A stretch of 18,910 nucleotides of DNA from Candidatus Pacearchaeota archaeon ex4484_71 (lineage in GTDB: Archaea; Nanobdellota; Nanobdellia; Pacearchaeales; GW2011-AR1): NCBI GenBank assembly GCA_002254395.1, contig NJDN01000003.1, positions 1 to 18,910 of the forward strand. Reading direction: 5' to 3'. Shown in pieces: positions 1-7,208 of the stretch (its first letter is position 1; each line of letters starts with the position of its first letter). The translations under genes and the position numbers were made by a program. The notes below the pieces were generated by a model, which saw only the letters and a list, made by a program, of their open reading frames with translations, was not told the origin of the DNA and ran no database searches.

Positions 1-240
1 ATCTAATGAAATTTCTTCTCTATCTATCGAAAATTCCAAATATTGCCCGGAAGAGTTGTAGCAGGTGTATTCATCATTTAAAGTTATTTGGTCATATAGA
101 TTGAAACAAGATTTTGATTTTTTCAAGTTTTTGTCTACGACATTTTTAACAATACCAAAAATAATTCCCCCTGCAACGAAAACTATGGCGATTATTAGAA
201 TGGTTGAAACTATTGCGGAAAGGGCTTTTTTAGATTTCAT
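1..240 (-). CDS. Type IV pilin-like protein, C-terminus cut by window edge
   Basis: The reading frame starts with ATG at 240-238 and runs off the left edge without a stop, giving 80 residues. The N-terminus is M-K-S-K-K-A followed by about 25 hydrophobic residues (LSAIVSTILIIAIVFVAGG...), the layout of an archaeal class III (prepilin) signal peptide: a short basic leader, a cleavage point, then a helix that packs into the filament core. A would-be cleavage after Ala6 instead of the usual Gly is slightly atypical. Beyond the helix are a basic patch (KNLKKSKS) and two cysteines, C45 and C60, that could form a disulfide. The ATG overlaps the TGA of the upstream pilin-like gene (ATGA), so the two are probably translationally coupled. 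Membrane insertion and a pilus or pseudopilus role are inferred from the N-terminus alone; the globular part is not recognised. Confidence 0.75.
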   Translation of the reverse strand, partial: MKSKKALSAIVSTILIIAIVFVAGGIIFGIVKNVVDKNLKKSKSCFNLYDQITLNDEYTCYNSSGQYLEFSIDREEISLD

Positions 241-686
241 ATTGTTGTAAGTTCATAACCGTTTCTCTCATCGCAAGTATATGCTGCATTTCCTTTTTCA
301 GAATGCCCAATTAACACTGGAACAAGAACTATCTTCTCTGCGCTATCTGGAAGCGTTCCACTATAAGCATCCCCTTGAAGAAGTCCATCCTCCGGCCACC
401 CGTCAACGAGAGTTTTTGTTGTATGGCTACCATCTCCAAACAACATGGCTTTCATTTTATATATTGGAACATCTCCTGTATTAAGAACATACACTTTATC
501 CCCTGAATAACTTGCATCGAATTGAACTTCTTCACAAACAAGTTTTATATTTGTTCCATCAAACTTTGTAATTGCTTCCTCAGTCATTCCCCTAAACCAT
601 AGAAATATAATTAACCCTATCACGATCACCATTGCAACTAAGAGCATAGAGGCAACTATGGGGGATATCCCTCTTTTTGATCTCAT
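237..686 (-). CDS. Type IV pilin-like protein (archaellin/pilin N-terminal domain)
   Basis: The 149-residue protein begins MRSKRG and continues with ISPIVASMLLVAMVIVIG, a textbook archaeal prepilin signal. A FlaK/PibD-type peptidase would cut after Gly6, leaving a hydrophobic helix to about residue 31. The rest is a small, probably beta-rich domain with two cysteines (one near residue 52, one near 137). A longer frame starts at ATG 701. I prefer 686 because a TATA-like box at 708-716 is centred about 26 bases before it and because the leader then has the usual length. The gene therefore seems to have its own promoter inside the end of the preceding gene, as well as possible read-through. The stop overlaps the next gene's ATG. 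It is probably a minor pilin or pilus subunit; the exact system cannot be named because no assembly ATPase or platform protein lies in the window. Confidence 0.8.
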   Translation of the reverse strand: MRSKRGISPIVASMLLVAMVIVIGLIIFLWFRGMTEEAITKFDGTNIKLVCEEVQFDASYSGDKVYVLNTGDVPIYKMKAMLFGDGSHTTKTLVDGWPEDGLLQGDAYSGTLPDSAEKIVLVPVLIGHSEKGNAAYTCDERNGYELTTI

Positions 687-707
687 TATTTTAATAGTCA
701 TTTGGAG

Positions 708-716
708 TTTTTAAAT
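708..716 (-). promoter_or_regulatory. TATA-like box, internal pilin promoter
   Basis: On the minus strand this reads ATTTAAAAA. Its centre is about 26 bases upstream of ATG 686, which supports a leaderless start there rather than the ATG at 701. Confidence 0.45.
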
Positions 717-718
717 TA

Positions 719-1237
719 TTATGGTGTGCATGAAACAACTTCTTTTGATACTGATCCTCCACAAGAGACGAGTCTCAATCTGTTCTTCTCTGTCTGGAAT
801 CTTGCAGGGATTATTTCTATAAAGGAGATACTGTCGGCCAATATATACGAATTTGTTACTTCTTCCCCTGGTTTTAATACATTCTCCGTAGAAGTAGAAA
901 ATGCAACTGATGAGAGGTATTTTGTTTGGTTTTGACCTGCGGGATTCAATAAGTCAACCATATTATCTGTTGCTATTTCTTGTGTTGAGTCGTTTGCACT
1001 GTGGATAAAATATCCTCCTATGCTAAATCTTCCATTATTCTTTAGTGTGATGTTTAACTCTCCATTAGAGCAGTTAAAATCTTTTATGAATAGAGAAGTA
1101 TCATCCGGGCAACTAACCACACTTTTAGGGACATATGTCTTAAGATAAGCAAAAACAATTACCGCCATAATCAGGGCGAAGCTAATAAGTAAGATATAGC
1201 TTACCATCACACTCAATCCTCTTTTATTTTTTATCAT
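719..1237 (-). CDS. Type IV pilin-like protein
   Basis: The 172-residue protein starts MIKNKRG and continues with LSVMVSYILLISFALIMAVI, again a class III prepilin signal with predicted cleavage after Gly7 and a core helix to about residue 32. The exposed part contains several N-x-S/T sequons and a few cysteines: C43 and C56 near the start of the domain, and two more near the C-terminus (SCGG and SCTP). Glycosylation and disulfides are therefore possible. The ATG overlaps the stop of the upstream frameshifted pilin gene (ATGA), and GAGAGG about ten bases before the ATG can serve as a Shine-Dalgarno. The gene is the second of four in the pilin-like row. It resembles a minor pilin or pseudopilin; the globular domain is not one I can assign. 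Confidence 0.8.
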   Translation of the reverse strand: MIKNKRGLSVMVSYILLISFALIMAVIVFAYLKTYVPKSVVSCPDDTSLFIKDFNCSNGELNITLKNNGRFSIGGYFIHSANDSTQEIATDNMVDLLNPAGQNQTKYLSSVAFSTSTENVLKPGEEVTNSYILADSISFIEIIPARFQTEKNRLRLVSCGGSVSKEVVSCTP

Positions 1238-1709
1238 CCTTCTATAACCTCTCTTTCTTTACCAATATTCTTAGATAATAGGTAATAAAAATGTTGCCCT
1301 TTTTGGATATTGTATATGTGTTCTTCTCCCCCATCTGTTATTGTTATTGTATTTCCCGTTATGGTAAAACTTTCCCGGTCTCTCCCGACTCATCTCTTTG
1401 AATGCCCTTCGCAGTTGTCGAGTTGTCGTTCCCAAATAAGAATAAGATATTCGTTTTAGAGTCGGAGTTGTTTATCTCAATTTCTGTGAAGCTTTCCCAC
1501 ATCGTATCCATTTCTTCACTTGTGAGCCCTTTTTCGAATGCATACTCCATATTTTTTGATATTTCTATATCTAGCTTTTCTTTTAGATTGTCTAAGCTAC
1601 CTGCAGAATTTGATTTTTTTATGTAATTTGTGACACCAAAAATTCCCATAATTACCGCAATTATTATCATCGCAGCTACGAGATAAAACTGACCTCTTTT
1701 GTCATTCAT
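1234..1709 (-). CDS. Type IV pilin-like protein, disrupted by a frameshift
   Basis: From ATG 1709 the frame encodes MNDKRG followed by QFYLVAAMIIIAVIMGIFG, a prepilin-type N-terminus of the 'RGQFYLVAA' kind often seen in DPANN pilin loci. This frame hits a TAA at 1359-1361 after 116 residues. In the -1 frame the coding continues from about 1380 as sensible protein (DRESFTITGN..., ...QKGQHFYYLLSKN...) to a TGA at 1234-1236. That TGA overlaps the next gene's ATG as ATGA, exactly like the junction at 237-240. The intact gene would be about 158 residues, so one base seems to be missing near 1365-1385. This could be an assembly or sequencing error, or a true mutation. No standard slippery heptamer sits in frame there. 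A TATA-like box at 1729-1740 places transcription start at the ATG. Confidence 0.75.
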
Positions 1710-1728
1710 ACAATCTTAAAGAAAAAAG

Positions 1729-1740
1729 TCTTTATTAAGT
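1729..1740 (-). promoter_or_regulatory. TATA-like box for the pilin operon
   Basis: The minus strand reads ACTTAATAAAGA, centred about 26 bases before ATG 1709, so the mRNA is probably leaderless. Confidence 0.5.
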
Positions 1741-1799
1741 TTTTTCAATTGGAGGAATACACATCCCTCTTTATACCAGAGAAATTAATATTCAAAAGT

Positions 1800-2058
1800 G
1801 TAGACCGAGTGGACAGCTCAGGAGCAATTGAAGAGCTACCTCCAATCTTCCTCGGCTCTGCGACCCTCTCAGCACCTTAATAGATGGTTAGGGCTGCTCC
1901 GATCAAGGCCTGACCCGGTTCGCACCTACAAGATCAAAGAGGACAGGGCGTCAACGTAGGATTGAAGACCCTCCAACGCACCTTTCACACTCCACTCGTA
2001 GTCTGCCATAAAGCCCGTTTGCACATGAGCAGGGGGCTAACCTGCCGATCTAGTCTAC
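1800..2058 (-). ncRNA. Signal recognition particle RNA (7S/SRP RNA)
   Basis: SRP RNA scaffolds SRP19 and SRP54 and targets nascent exported proteins to the membrane. On the minus strand, 1916-1891 reads GGGUCAGG, ten bases, then AGCAGCCC. This is the conserved helix 8 of the S domain, with both sides of the SRP54-binding loop (compare CAGG...AGCAG in E. coli 4.5S RNA). The ends pair: GUAGAC at 2058-2053 with GUCUAC at 1805-1800 (helix 1 of archaeal SRP RNA). Near the 5' end a hairpin GCAGG-UUAGCCC-CCUGC and a following GGGC could form the Alu-domain loop-loop contact. The length of about 259 nt is somewhat below the usual archaeal size of about 300. The helix 8 tip is unusual: CCU-UGAU-CGG rather than a GNAR loop. 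Ends are set from the pairing and may be off by a few bases. Confidence 0.85.
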
Positions 2059-2078
2059 ATAAATCCAAGATTATTTGG

Positions 2079-2090
2079 GTTTTTAAAGTT
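2079..2090 (-). promoter_or_regulatory. TATA box of the SRP RNA gene
   Basis: The minus strand reads AACTTTAAAAAC, centred about 26 bases before the inferred SRP RNA 5' end at 2058. The spacing agrees with the end predicted from helix 1. Confidence 0.6.
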
Positions 2091-2166
2091 TTATTTCCTA
2101 TATTTTTTGTGCATTTTCAAAGTAAGAAATTCAAAAAACGGGGTTGAAAATATAGACTAATGAGAC

Positions 2167-2823
2167 TTATTTTTTCTTCTTTTTACCAAGGATGAAGAAA
2201 AGTCCACCTGCTATTACAAGTATTCCAAATAGCGTTGGAATGTAAATCTTTGGTGTGGAAACAACCTTCTCTGCTGCTCCAGTTACTGCTCCAGTTAATC
2301 CAGAAAGTCTTCGAGTAGAAACACACTCTTTCTCTTCTAAAGGTTTCAAAGCTTCACTTCCACATCTGTTCAAATCTTCACAAACTCTTGTTCCGCATTC
2401 TTCCTCTGCATTAGACCAAGGTTGACAAGCCCAGTCTTCTAAGCATGAACTTGAGCTTCCTGCCAAATCTCCCTCTTGAGAGGTTGTATCATTATCACTA
2501 GTTCCATAAGTTGTTGATGATCCTCCACCGCCTCCTCCACCACCGCTAGAGGTTCCACACTCTTGTGTTGCGCCATTGTTAGCAGGAATTAAATCAGTAG
2601 TTCCACAAGAATTTAAGTCTGTACAAACATATGTCTGAGAGTTACTAACGCACGCAGACCAGCTACATTCCCAATGTTCTTGGCAAGTATACGCATCTCC
2701 GCTTCCAACCTTTAACGTTCCGCTGTCAGTTCCTGTTTCTGTTATTGCGAGCGCAAAACCCAGAGTAAAGACTAACAAAGTCATAAGAATTGAAAATCTC
2801 ATCAAAACATTTTGGCTTTTCAT
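2167..2823 (-). CDS. Exported membrane-anchored protein with two Cys/Trp repeats
   Basis: The 218-residue protein has an N-terminal signal segment (about residues 9-27, ending LGFALA) and a C-terminal anchor (about 193-213, IYIPTLFGILVIAGG) followed by GKKKKK. The bulk should lie outside the cell. Two related units are visible: C47-x5-C53-x4-C58...C67-TDLNSCG...C89, and C127-x5-C133...C148-EDLNRCG...C167. Each has the pattern C-x-E-x-W-x-C-x-x-W, then C-(T/E)-D-L-N-x-C-G, then a final Cys. I know this repeat as common in DPANN surface proteins; it resembles thrombospondin type 1 repeats in layout. A Ser/Gly linker with eight glycines (95-102) separates the units. The gene follows the giant surface protein gene by 30 bases on the same strand and is probably co-transcribed. 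Function is unknown; adhesion or envelope binding is a guess. Confidence 0.8.
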   Translation of the reverse strand: MKSQNVLMRFSILMTLLVFTLGFALAITETGTDSGTLKVGSGDAYTCQEHWECSWSACVSNSQTYVCTDLNSCGTTDLIPANNGATQECGTSSGGGGGGGGSSTTYGTSDNDTTSQEGDLAGSSSSCLEDWACQPWSNAEEECGTRVCEDLNRCGSEALKPLEEKECVSTRRLSGLTGAVTGAAEKVVSTPKIYIPTLFGILVIAGGLFFILGKKKKK

Positions 2824-2853
2824 TTTATCGTGATATTGTTACTCTCTTTCCCC

Positions 2854-5800
2854 CTAAAAACACTCATCGTCATAGTTGTAAGCCTGCAAGTCATAATCGA
2901 AGTAGTATTCATTTGATCCTATAATTTCAGTATCATTCTCACTGAAGTCCATGCTTAACGTGAATGCTCCGTATATCCTTCCATTAACCTTCTCACAGTT
3001 GTCATCAACAAGGTTCAATGGTTCAAGGGTCTGAGGATGTCTTCCATCTTCACTTAATCCAACACTAGAACTCCCCTGCTCGTTAGATATTGTAGAGTTT
3101 AGAGTGAAAGGGTCAATTACATCAAGCAATACTCTTTCTCCATCTTGTATGGAATAAAGCTTGCTTATCCACAATGAAACCGCGGACGAATCTCTTGAAC
3201 ATACTTGGAAGTTGAAGGTGCAAGTCTTAGCTTCCCCAGCGTTTATGCTACAGTCACCAGTTACTTGCTCAACTGTTACTCCTGGCAATAAAGTAATTGG
3301 AACTTCAGAGTAAGCAGTGTTTCCTACATTATCCTCCGCACTTATTCTTACCGTGTAGTCGCCTGCTGCTAATCCGTCAAGGTCAATAACTCCGCTGAAG
3401 AATGACTCAAAGTTGCTAGCAAGGTACTTTGTTCTTACAACATCTCCAGTTGAGTTCAATAATTCTACTTTCACCGTAGAAGAATTCACTCCGGAGAGTG
3501 TGTCCCATATCTGTGAAACAACACTTAGTGAACACTTGTTTTCTTCTTGTTCATAATTAGGATTCAAAATTGTAATTTCTGGAGGGAGACAATCAACAGA
3601 TACCAACTGCTTTTTTAAATCATCGTAGTTTCCGAGTAAATCACTTGAAGTATACTCTATTTCGTGGTTTATGTAACCATCTTCGCAATAATTTCCTAGC
3701 GTGAATCTTGTATTGTTATAATCATAATTAAATTCCTCTTCGTCTATGGAGTATTCTATACTATTAACTCCTACTTCACTGTCCTCTGCAGAAATTATGA
3801 AGATTGTATCTCCAGATACCCATCTGTTTTTTGGGACAGAGAAAGGATTTGTTTCAGGGTGAACTCTATTCTCGCCCAAAAATACTCTTTCAGTCGAGAG
3901 AATTCCATCATAGTATATTTCAAAAGTCACCATTCCATTAGGATCTTCTTGCGAGAATTCAATACCGTCTTCTCCACTATCCACCCATGTATCCGCGATT
4001 ATCATTTGACTCCCCTCTTCATATTCTAGGCAGTCTGGGTGGTTTCCTTCGCAATCATTTTCATACGAATACTTCTGGAAGTTTGTTATTGGTGTTTCGG
4101 TGATTATTCTCACTCTCACCTTGCTCCATATGTGGTCACTCCAGTCATCAGTCCATCTTAGCTTCCACGTATCCCCGACCTTCCAAATCAAAACAGAATC
4201 TTCTCCGGCTACAGTATAGGCGGGCTCACCATCAAAGTTATAGTTTGTTTCAACTTCGTACAAAGGATCTTCAGTCTTTGTAGTAGTAGGAGCTTGGGTG
4301 TCTACCTTATCCACTTCATAGTTTGTTTCTTCAACGTTTCCAACGTTGTCTACAGAGTAATACTCTACTTCATAAATTCCATCATTTGCAAGAGTGAAGG
4401 GTCCTTCATAAACTGTCCAATTCCCCCATCCCTCATTGTTATAATTAAGTCTGTAGTATGTCTCATCGCACCCGCTCATATTTTGGTCATTACATGTTAA
4501 AGTGAATGTCGTATCATCTCTTACAAACCAGTCCAAATCCCAACTAATGCCTATCCAATTGAACAATCTTCCAGGATATCTCGGCTCCGAGACGGTTTTT
4601 GTTGTAACGGGTGGTAATGTGTCTATGTCATATTCCTTATGCGTTTCTTCTTCATTACAAGCGTAATCTATTGCTCTTTTGTAAACCCAACAGGTGTTTA
4701 ATCCACTCTCGTTACACTGCTCTGGAACCAATACTGAAAAATTTCCGTTAGGCTCTATTTCTGTCCAGTCAACAATATCTTCTCCACCACGAATGTGTAC
4801 TTTGTACTCCACTTTCCACACCCCTAAATTATCAGTGTCAGATTCATAAACATTAAAGTCATCGTTATACCAAGCATATCCGTTATTCTCATCCGCATCC
4901 CAAGGCATTCCTGTTATCTCAACAGAAGGAGCTTCAGTGTCATAATAAACATGTGTTGAGTTTTCACTCCATTCTCCAACGTTTCCTGCAAGATCTCTTG
5001 CTCTAACTCTTATGTAATAGTCTTGACCATTTTCTGGCTCCGCGATTGTCATGCTTACTTCGGAAGTTCCATCAACGGTATAATCCAAAGTTCCATCAGA
5101 AAAGTAAACTTCTATATCATAAATAATAGGTGCACATCCCTCGTCTGTCTCTGAAAGGTCAGTCCAAGAGAATTCTGGAGCTTCGTTAATATAATTCGGA
5201 ACACATTCTGAAGGGTTGTCGAATGTTACTTCAGGCACTTCTGGAGCGATTGAGTCAACACAAATGATATCACAATTCTCTGTTCCATCTGGCCCATTTC
5301 CTGCGTCATCAGTAACTCTACAGCAAATAGTGTGTTCTCCTTCTATGAAAGCATTATCGTTAAAGTCAGTATCCCATGTTTCAGTTAATTCATTAAAGTC
5401 CCCATCAACAGCAACAGCGGAATCCCATATCCAGTCATCGTTTGGACTTGTTCTGTTATATTGCACACTAGAAATTGCAGATTCACTATCCTCTGCGCTA
5501 CCAAACAAATAGTAATTTCCCGGTTCGTTTGTGTATATGTGCGAGCTGAAATAGTATTCATTGTCAGAGACCTTGTTCTTTATGTAATCCAATTCACAAG
5601 TGGGGGGGGTTGTGTCTGGTAAATCGTAAGTAACTGTTAACTTTACTAAATCATGGTTAGTTTTTCTATAGTTTGGGTTATGCCCATCTACTGCTTGGAA
5701 TTTTATTTCCAGATTATTAACATCTTCTGCAGAGTTTATATACGAAGAAAGGTCTCTTATCTCGGTAATGTCTTCGTTCACAGAAGGATTATTCAACCAA

Positions 5801-6180
5801 ATAGTTGCACCCCAATCGTTTTGTGATTCATCCCATATCCAAATTCTTGCGGTATCCTCCATAAACCATCCCCTTTGCCATTCAAATGTTAACTTTGCAT
5901 TGCTTAAGATTGCGTTGGAATCAATGCTCGGAGAAAATTTCCAAACAATTTCTTCTGCATTTATATCTCCCGGCCATCTTCCATAACTTTCATACATAGC
6001 ATTATCGCTTGATGCAACTTTTGCCAAATCACTAGATGTTAAGTAGTATGTTCCAGATCCAGTTGTATCATAACCGGATGTAGGATAAAAAGATTCTGTA
6101 ACTGCGCTTCCAAACCCTAAACCAATGAATAGAAATGCGAATGTAAGTAACACAAACAGAGTCGTCTTTTTTCCAATCAT
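2854..6180 (-). CDS. Giant secreted multidomain surface protein with Ig-like repeats
   Basis: The 1108-residue protein opens with a signal peptide (about 1-26, ending GFGSA). Residues about 28-186 look like a beta-sandwich domain (aromatic-rich, 'TARIWIWDES', closing with KLTVTYDLP), similar in style to carbohydrate-binding jelly rolls. From 189 a chain of Ig/fibronectin-like units follows, marked by hinges D-x-x-(P/A)-P-(T/E/S/V): DTTPPT 189, DSIAPE 309, DTEAPS 414, DTLPPV 520, DTQAPT 627, DCLPPE 863. Matching D-x-x-G-N turns occur near 291, 397, 611, 847 and 950. The stretch about 573-620 (TYYRLNYNN...YYSVDNVGNVEE) fits the OmpL47-type beta domain. There is no C-terminal membrane helix, so it is either released or held by partners such as the protein encoded next. 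Many acidic residues and N-x-S/T sites fit a glycosylated surface protein. Adhesion is inferred. Confidence 0.8.
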   Translation of the reverse strand: MIGKKTTLFVLLTFAFLFIGLGFGSAVTESFYPTSGYDTTGSGTYYLTSSDLAKVASSDNAMYESYGRWPGDINAEEIVWKFSPSIDSNAILSNAKLTFEWQRGWFMEDTARIWIWDESQNDWGATIWLNNPSVNEDITEIRDLSSYINSAEDVNNLEIKFQAVDGHNPNYRKTNHDLVKLTVTYDLPDTTPPTCELDYIKNKVSDNEYYFSSHIYTNEPGNYYLFGSAEDSESAISSVQYNRTSPNDDWIWDSAVAVDGDFNELTETWDTDFNDNAFIEGEHTICCRVTDDAGNGPDGTENCDIICVDSIAPEVPEVTFDNPSECVPNYINEAPEFSWTDLSETDEGCAPIIYDIEVYFSDGTLDYTVDGTSEVSMTIAEPENGQDYYIRVRARDLAGNVGEWSENSTHVYYDTEAPSVEITGMPWDADENNGYAWYNDDFNVYESDTDNLGVWKVEYKVHIRGGEDIVDWTEIEPNGNFSVLVPEQCNESGLNTCWVYKRAIDYACNEEETHKEYDIDTLPPVTTKTVSEPRYPGRLFNWIGISWDLDWFVRDDTTFTLTCNDQNMSGCDETYYRLNYNNEGWGNWTVYEGPFTLANDGIYEVEYYSVDNVGNVEETNYEVDKVDTQAPTTTKTEDPLYEVETNYNFDGEPAYTVAGEDSVLIWKVGDTWKLRWTDDWSDHIWSKVRVRIITETPITNFQKYSYENDCEGNHPDCLEYEEGSQMIIADTWVDSGEDGIEFSQEDPNGMVTFEIYYDGILSTERVFLGENRVHPETNPFSVPKNRWVSGDTIFIISAEDSEVGVNSIEYSIDEEEFNYDYNNTRFTLGNYCEDGYINHEIEYTSSDLLGNYDDLKKQLVSVDCLPPEITILNPNYEQEENKCSLSVVSQIWDTLSGVNSSTVKVELLNSTGDVVRTKYLASNFESFFSGVIDLDGLAAGDYTVRISAEDNVGNTAYSEVPITLLPGVTVEQVTGDCSINAGEAKTCTFNFQVCSRDSSAVSLWISKLYSIQDGERVLLDVIDPFTLNSTISNEQGSSSVGLSEDGRHPQTLEPLNLVDDNCEKVNGRIYGAFTLSMDFSENDTEIIGSNEYYFDYDLQAYNYDDECF

Positions 6181-6200
6181 GTTTTCTCAAGAAGTGTTTT

Positions 6201-6210
6201 CTTTTTAAAC
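6201..6210 (-). promoter_or_regulatory. TATA box for the surface-protein pair
   Basis: The minus strand reads GTTTAAAAAG, centred 25-26 bases before ATG 6180, predicting a leaderless transcript for the giant surface protein gene and the gene after it. Confidence 0.55.
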
Positions 6211-6265
6211 ATTATTGTAGTGGAATATTGTCGTCACAATATAAAGGTTACAAAATAACTCTTGG

Positions 6266-7024
6266 TTAATAGGTTTCCCATAGCACTAAGAGACTATTAG
6301 AATCTCTTATATAAATAGTATCCCCTGTTTTTGTCCAAACATATTCTTTCCCAAAATCTTTTGGGGTGAGAGAGAGGGATTCTCCGCTTTTCAGAGTAAT
6401 GTTCCCGAAAATGAATTTTTTCCTCCCTTCATCTTTTACAGACCATTCATTTAGGTTGCAACTAAAGTTGCAATTATTCTCTAATACTACAATCTGTTCT
6501 GTAATCTCCCAGTTCGCTAAGTCAATACACTTCGCGCATTTATCGTCGGAATATTTACAAAGATTTATTCCATTTTCAATACATTCTCTCCATGCAGAAA
6601 TGAATTGGGGATAATATTCATTTTTCCCAGATGGAAAATAAGTATTTGCAAGACCGTTTTCGACAAGCTCCAAATTAACGTTTTCTCCGTCGATAAAAAC
6701 ATATCCAAGCTTTCTGTGATACTTATCGTATTTCGTTTTTCCATATCTTATTTCTACTGTTTTACCTAATGTCTTTTCCGCAAGGAATTCTGTTGCGTCT
6801 GAAGAAAATTTTTCCCCCTTTTCAGGGCAGTTTATTCCTAAAAGACGAACACTTTCATTTCCTATTTTTAAAGTATCTCCGTCTATAACTTTTGTGACAT
6901 TAGCAATCTCGTAGTCGTTAAAAGTTTTTTTCAAAAAGCCGTCGAGAAAAGGGTAGTTAATTATTATTACCAATGCTATTAGAACAGCAAAAATAATTCT
7001 CTCTCTTCTTTTATCCTTTTCCAT
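6266..7024 (-). CDS. Membrane-anchored staphylococcal-nuclease-like protein with lamin-tail domain
   Basis: The 252-residue protein has an N-terminal membrane helix (about 10-23) after a basic start (MEKDKRRER), which should place the enzyme outside. Residues 40-160 match the SNase/thermonuclease fold: VIDGDTLKI (D48, D50, T51), VRLLGINCPE (R60, E68) and KYDKYHRKLGY (R104). R60, E68 and R104 correspond to the catalytic Arg35, Glu43 and Arg87 of S. aureus nuclease. The usual calcium-site Asp40-Thr41 pair is Asn-Cys here. A Cys cluster (about 147-166) leads into a C-terminal beta domain (about 178-252: NLNEWSVKDEG...ITLKSGESLSL...DSNSLLVLWE) typical of the lamin-tail domain. The likely role is Ca2+-dependent cleavage of external DNA or RNA, plausibly for nucleotide scavenging. 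The gene sits just downstream of tRNA-Leu on the same strand but has its own TATA-like box. Confidence 0.88.
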   Translation of the reverse strand: MEKDKRRERIIFAVLIALVIIINYPFLDGFLKKTFNDYEIANVTKVIDGDTLKIGNESVRLLGINCPEKGEKFSSDATEFLAEKTLGKTVEIRYGKTKYDKYHRKLGYVFIDGENVNLELVENGLANTYFPSGKNEYYPQFISAWRECIENGINLCKYSDDKCAKCIDLANWEITEQIVVLENNCNFSCNLNEWSVKDEGRKKFIFGNITLKSGESLSLTPKDFGKEYVWTKTGDTIYIRDSNSLLVLWETY

Positions 7025-7045
7025 AAATATATAAGAAAATACCTG

Positions 7046-7054
7046 TTAAAAAAT
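7046..7054 (-). promoter_or_regulatory. TATA-like box for the nuclease gene
   Basis: An A/T run (TTTTTTAA on the minus strand) is centred about 26 bases before ATG 7024. It lies in the short gap after the tRNA, so read-through from the tRNA is an alternative. Confidence 0.35.
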
Positions 7055-7067
7055 TTTTAGACTCAAA

Positions 7068-7151
7068 TGTGAGGGACAGGATTCGAACCTGCGTAAGCAC
7101 TAAGCTACAGGATCTTAAGTCCTGCCTGTTTGACCACTCCAGCACCCCCAC
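7068..7151 (-). tRNA. tRNA-Leu (anticodon UAA)
   Basis: On the minus strand an 84-nt cloverleaf can be drawn. The acceptor GTGGGGG (7151-7145) pairs with CCCTCAC (7075-7069), with discriminator A at 7068 as expected for archaeal tRNA-Leu. The anticodon stem CAGGA/TCCTG closes the loop CTTAAGA, giving UAA. A long variable arm (TAGCTTAGTGCTTACG region) makes it a class II tRNA. The T arm is GCAGG-TTCGAAT-CCTGT. No intron is seen, and CCA is not encoded after the discriminator base, so it must be added by CCA transferase. Confidence 0.95.
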
Positions 7152-7174
7152 GCTGGATTTTCAAATATAATTGT

Positions 7175-7185
7175 GCTTAAAAATT
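7175..7185 (-). promoter_or_regulatory. TATA-like box of tRNA-Leu
   Basis: The minus strand reads AATTTTTAAGC, centred about 29 bases before the mature tRNA 5' end, leaving room for a very short 5' leader. Confidence 0.4.
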
Positions 7186-7208
7186 TAACTAATTAATTTT
7201 TAGAATTA

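Noticed and set aside
1357..1390. Programmed -1 ribosomal frameshift in the pilin gene
   Set aside because: The in-frame codons are GGG AAA GTT TTA. None fits the X-XXY-YYZ pattern, and no clear stimulating hairpin was seen by eye, so an indel is the simpler explanation.
1962..2147. A 61-codon plus-strand open frame across the SRP RNA gene
   Set aside because: It lies mostly within the SRP RNA on the opposite strand and has no promoter or recognisable protein pattern; the openness is chance.
2517..2545. Poly-glycine tract as a phase-variable repeat
   Set aside because: The eight glycines use mixed codons (GGT, GGA, GGC), so there is no long uniform repeat for slippage; it is just a flexible linker.
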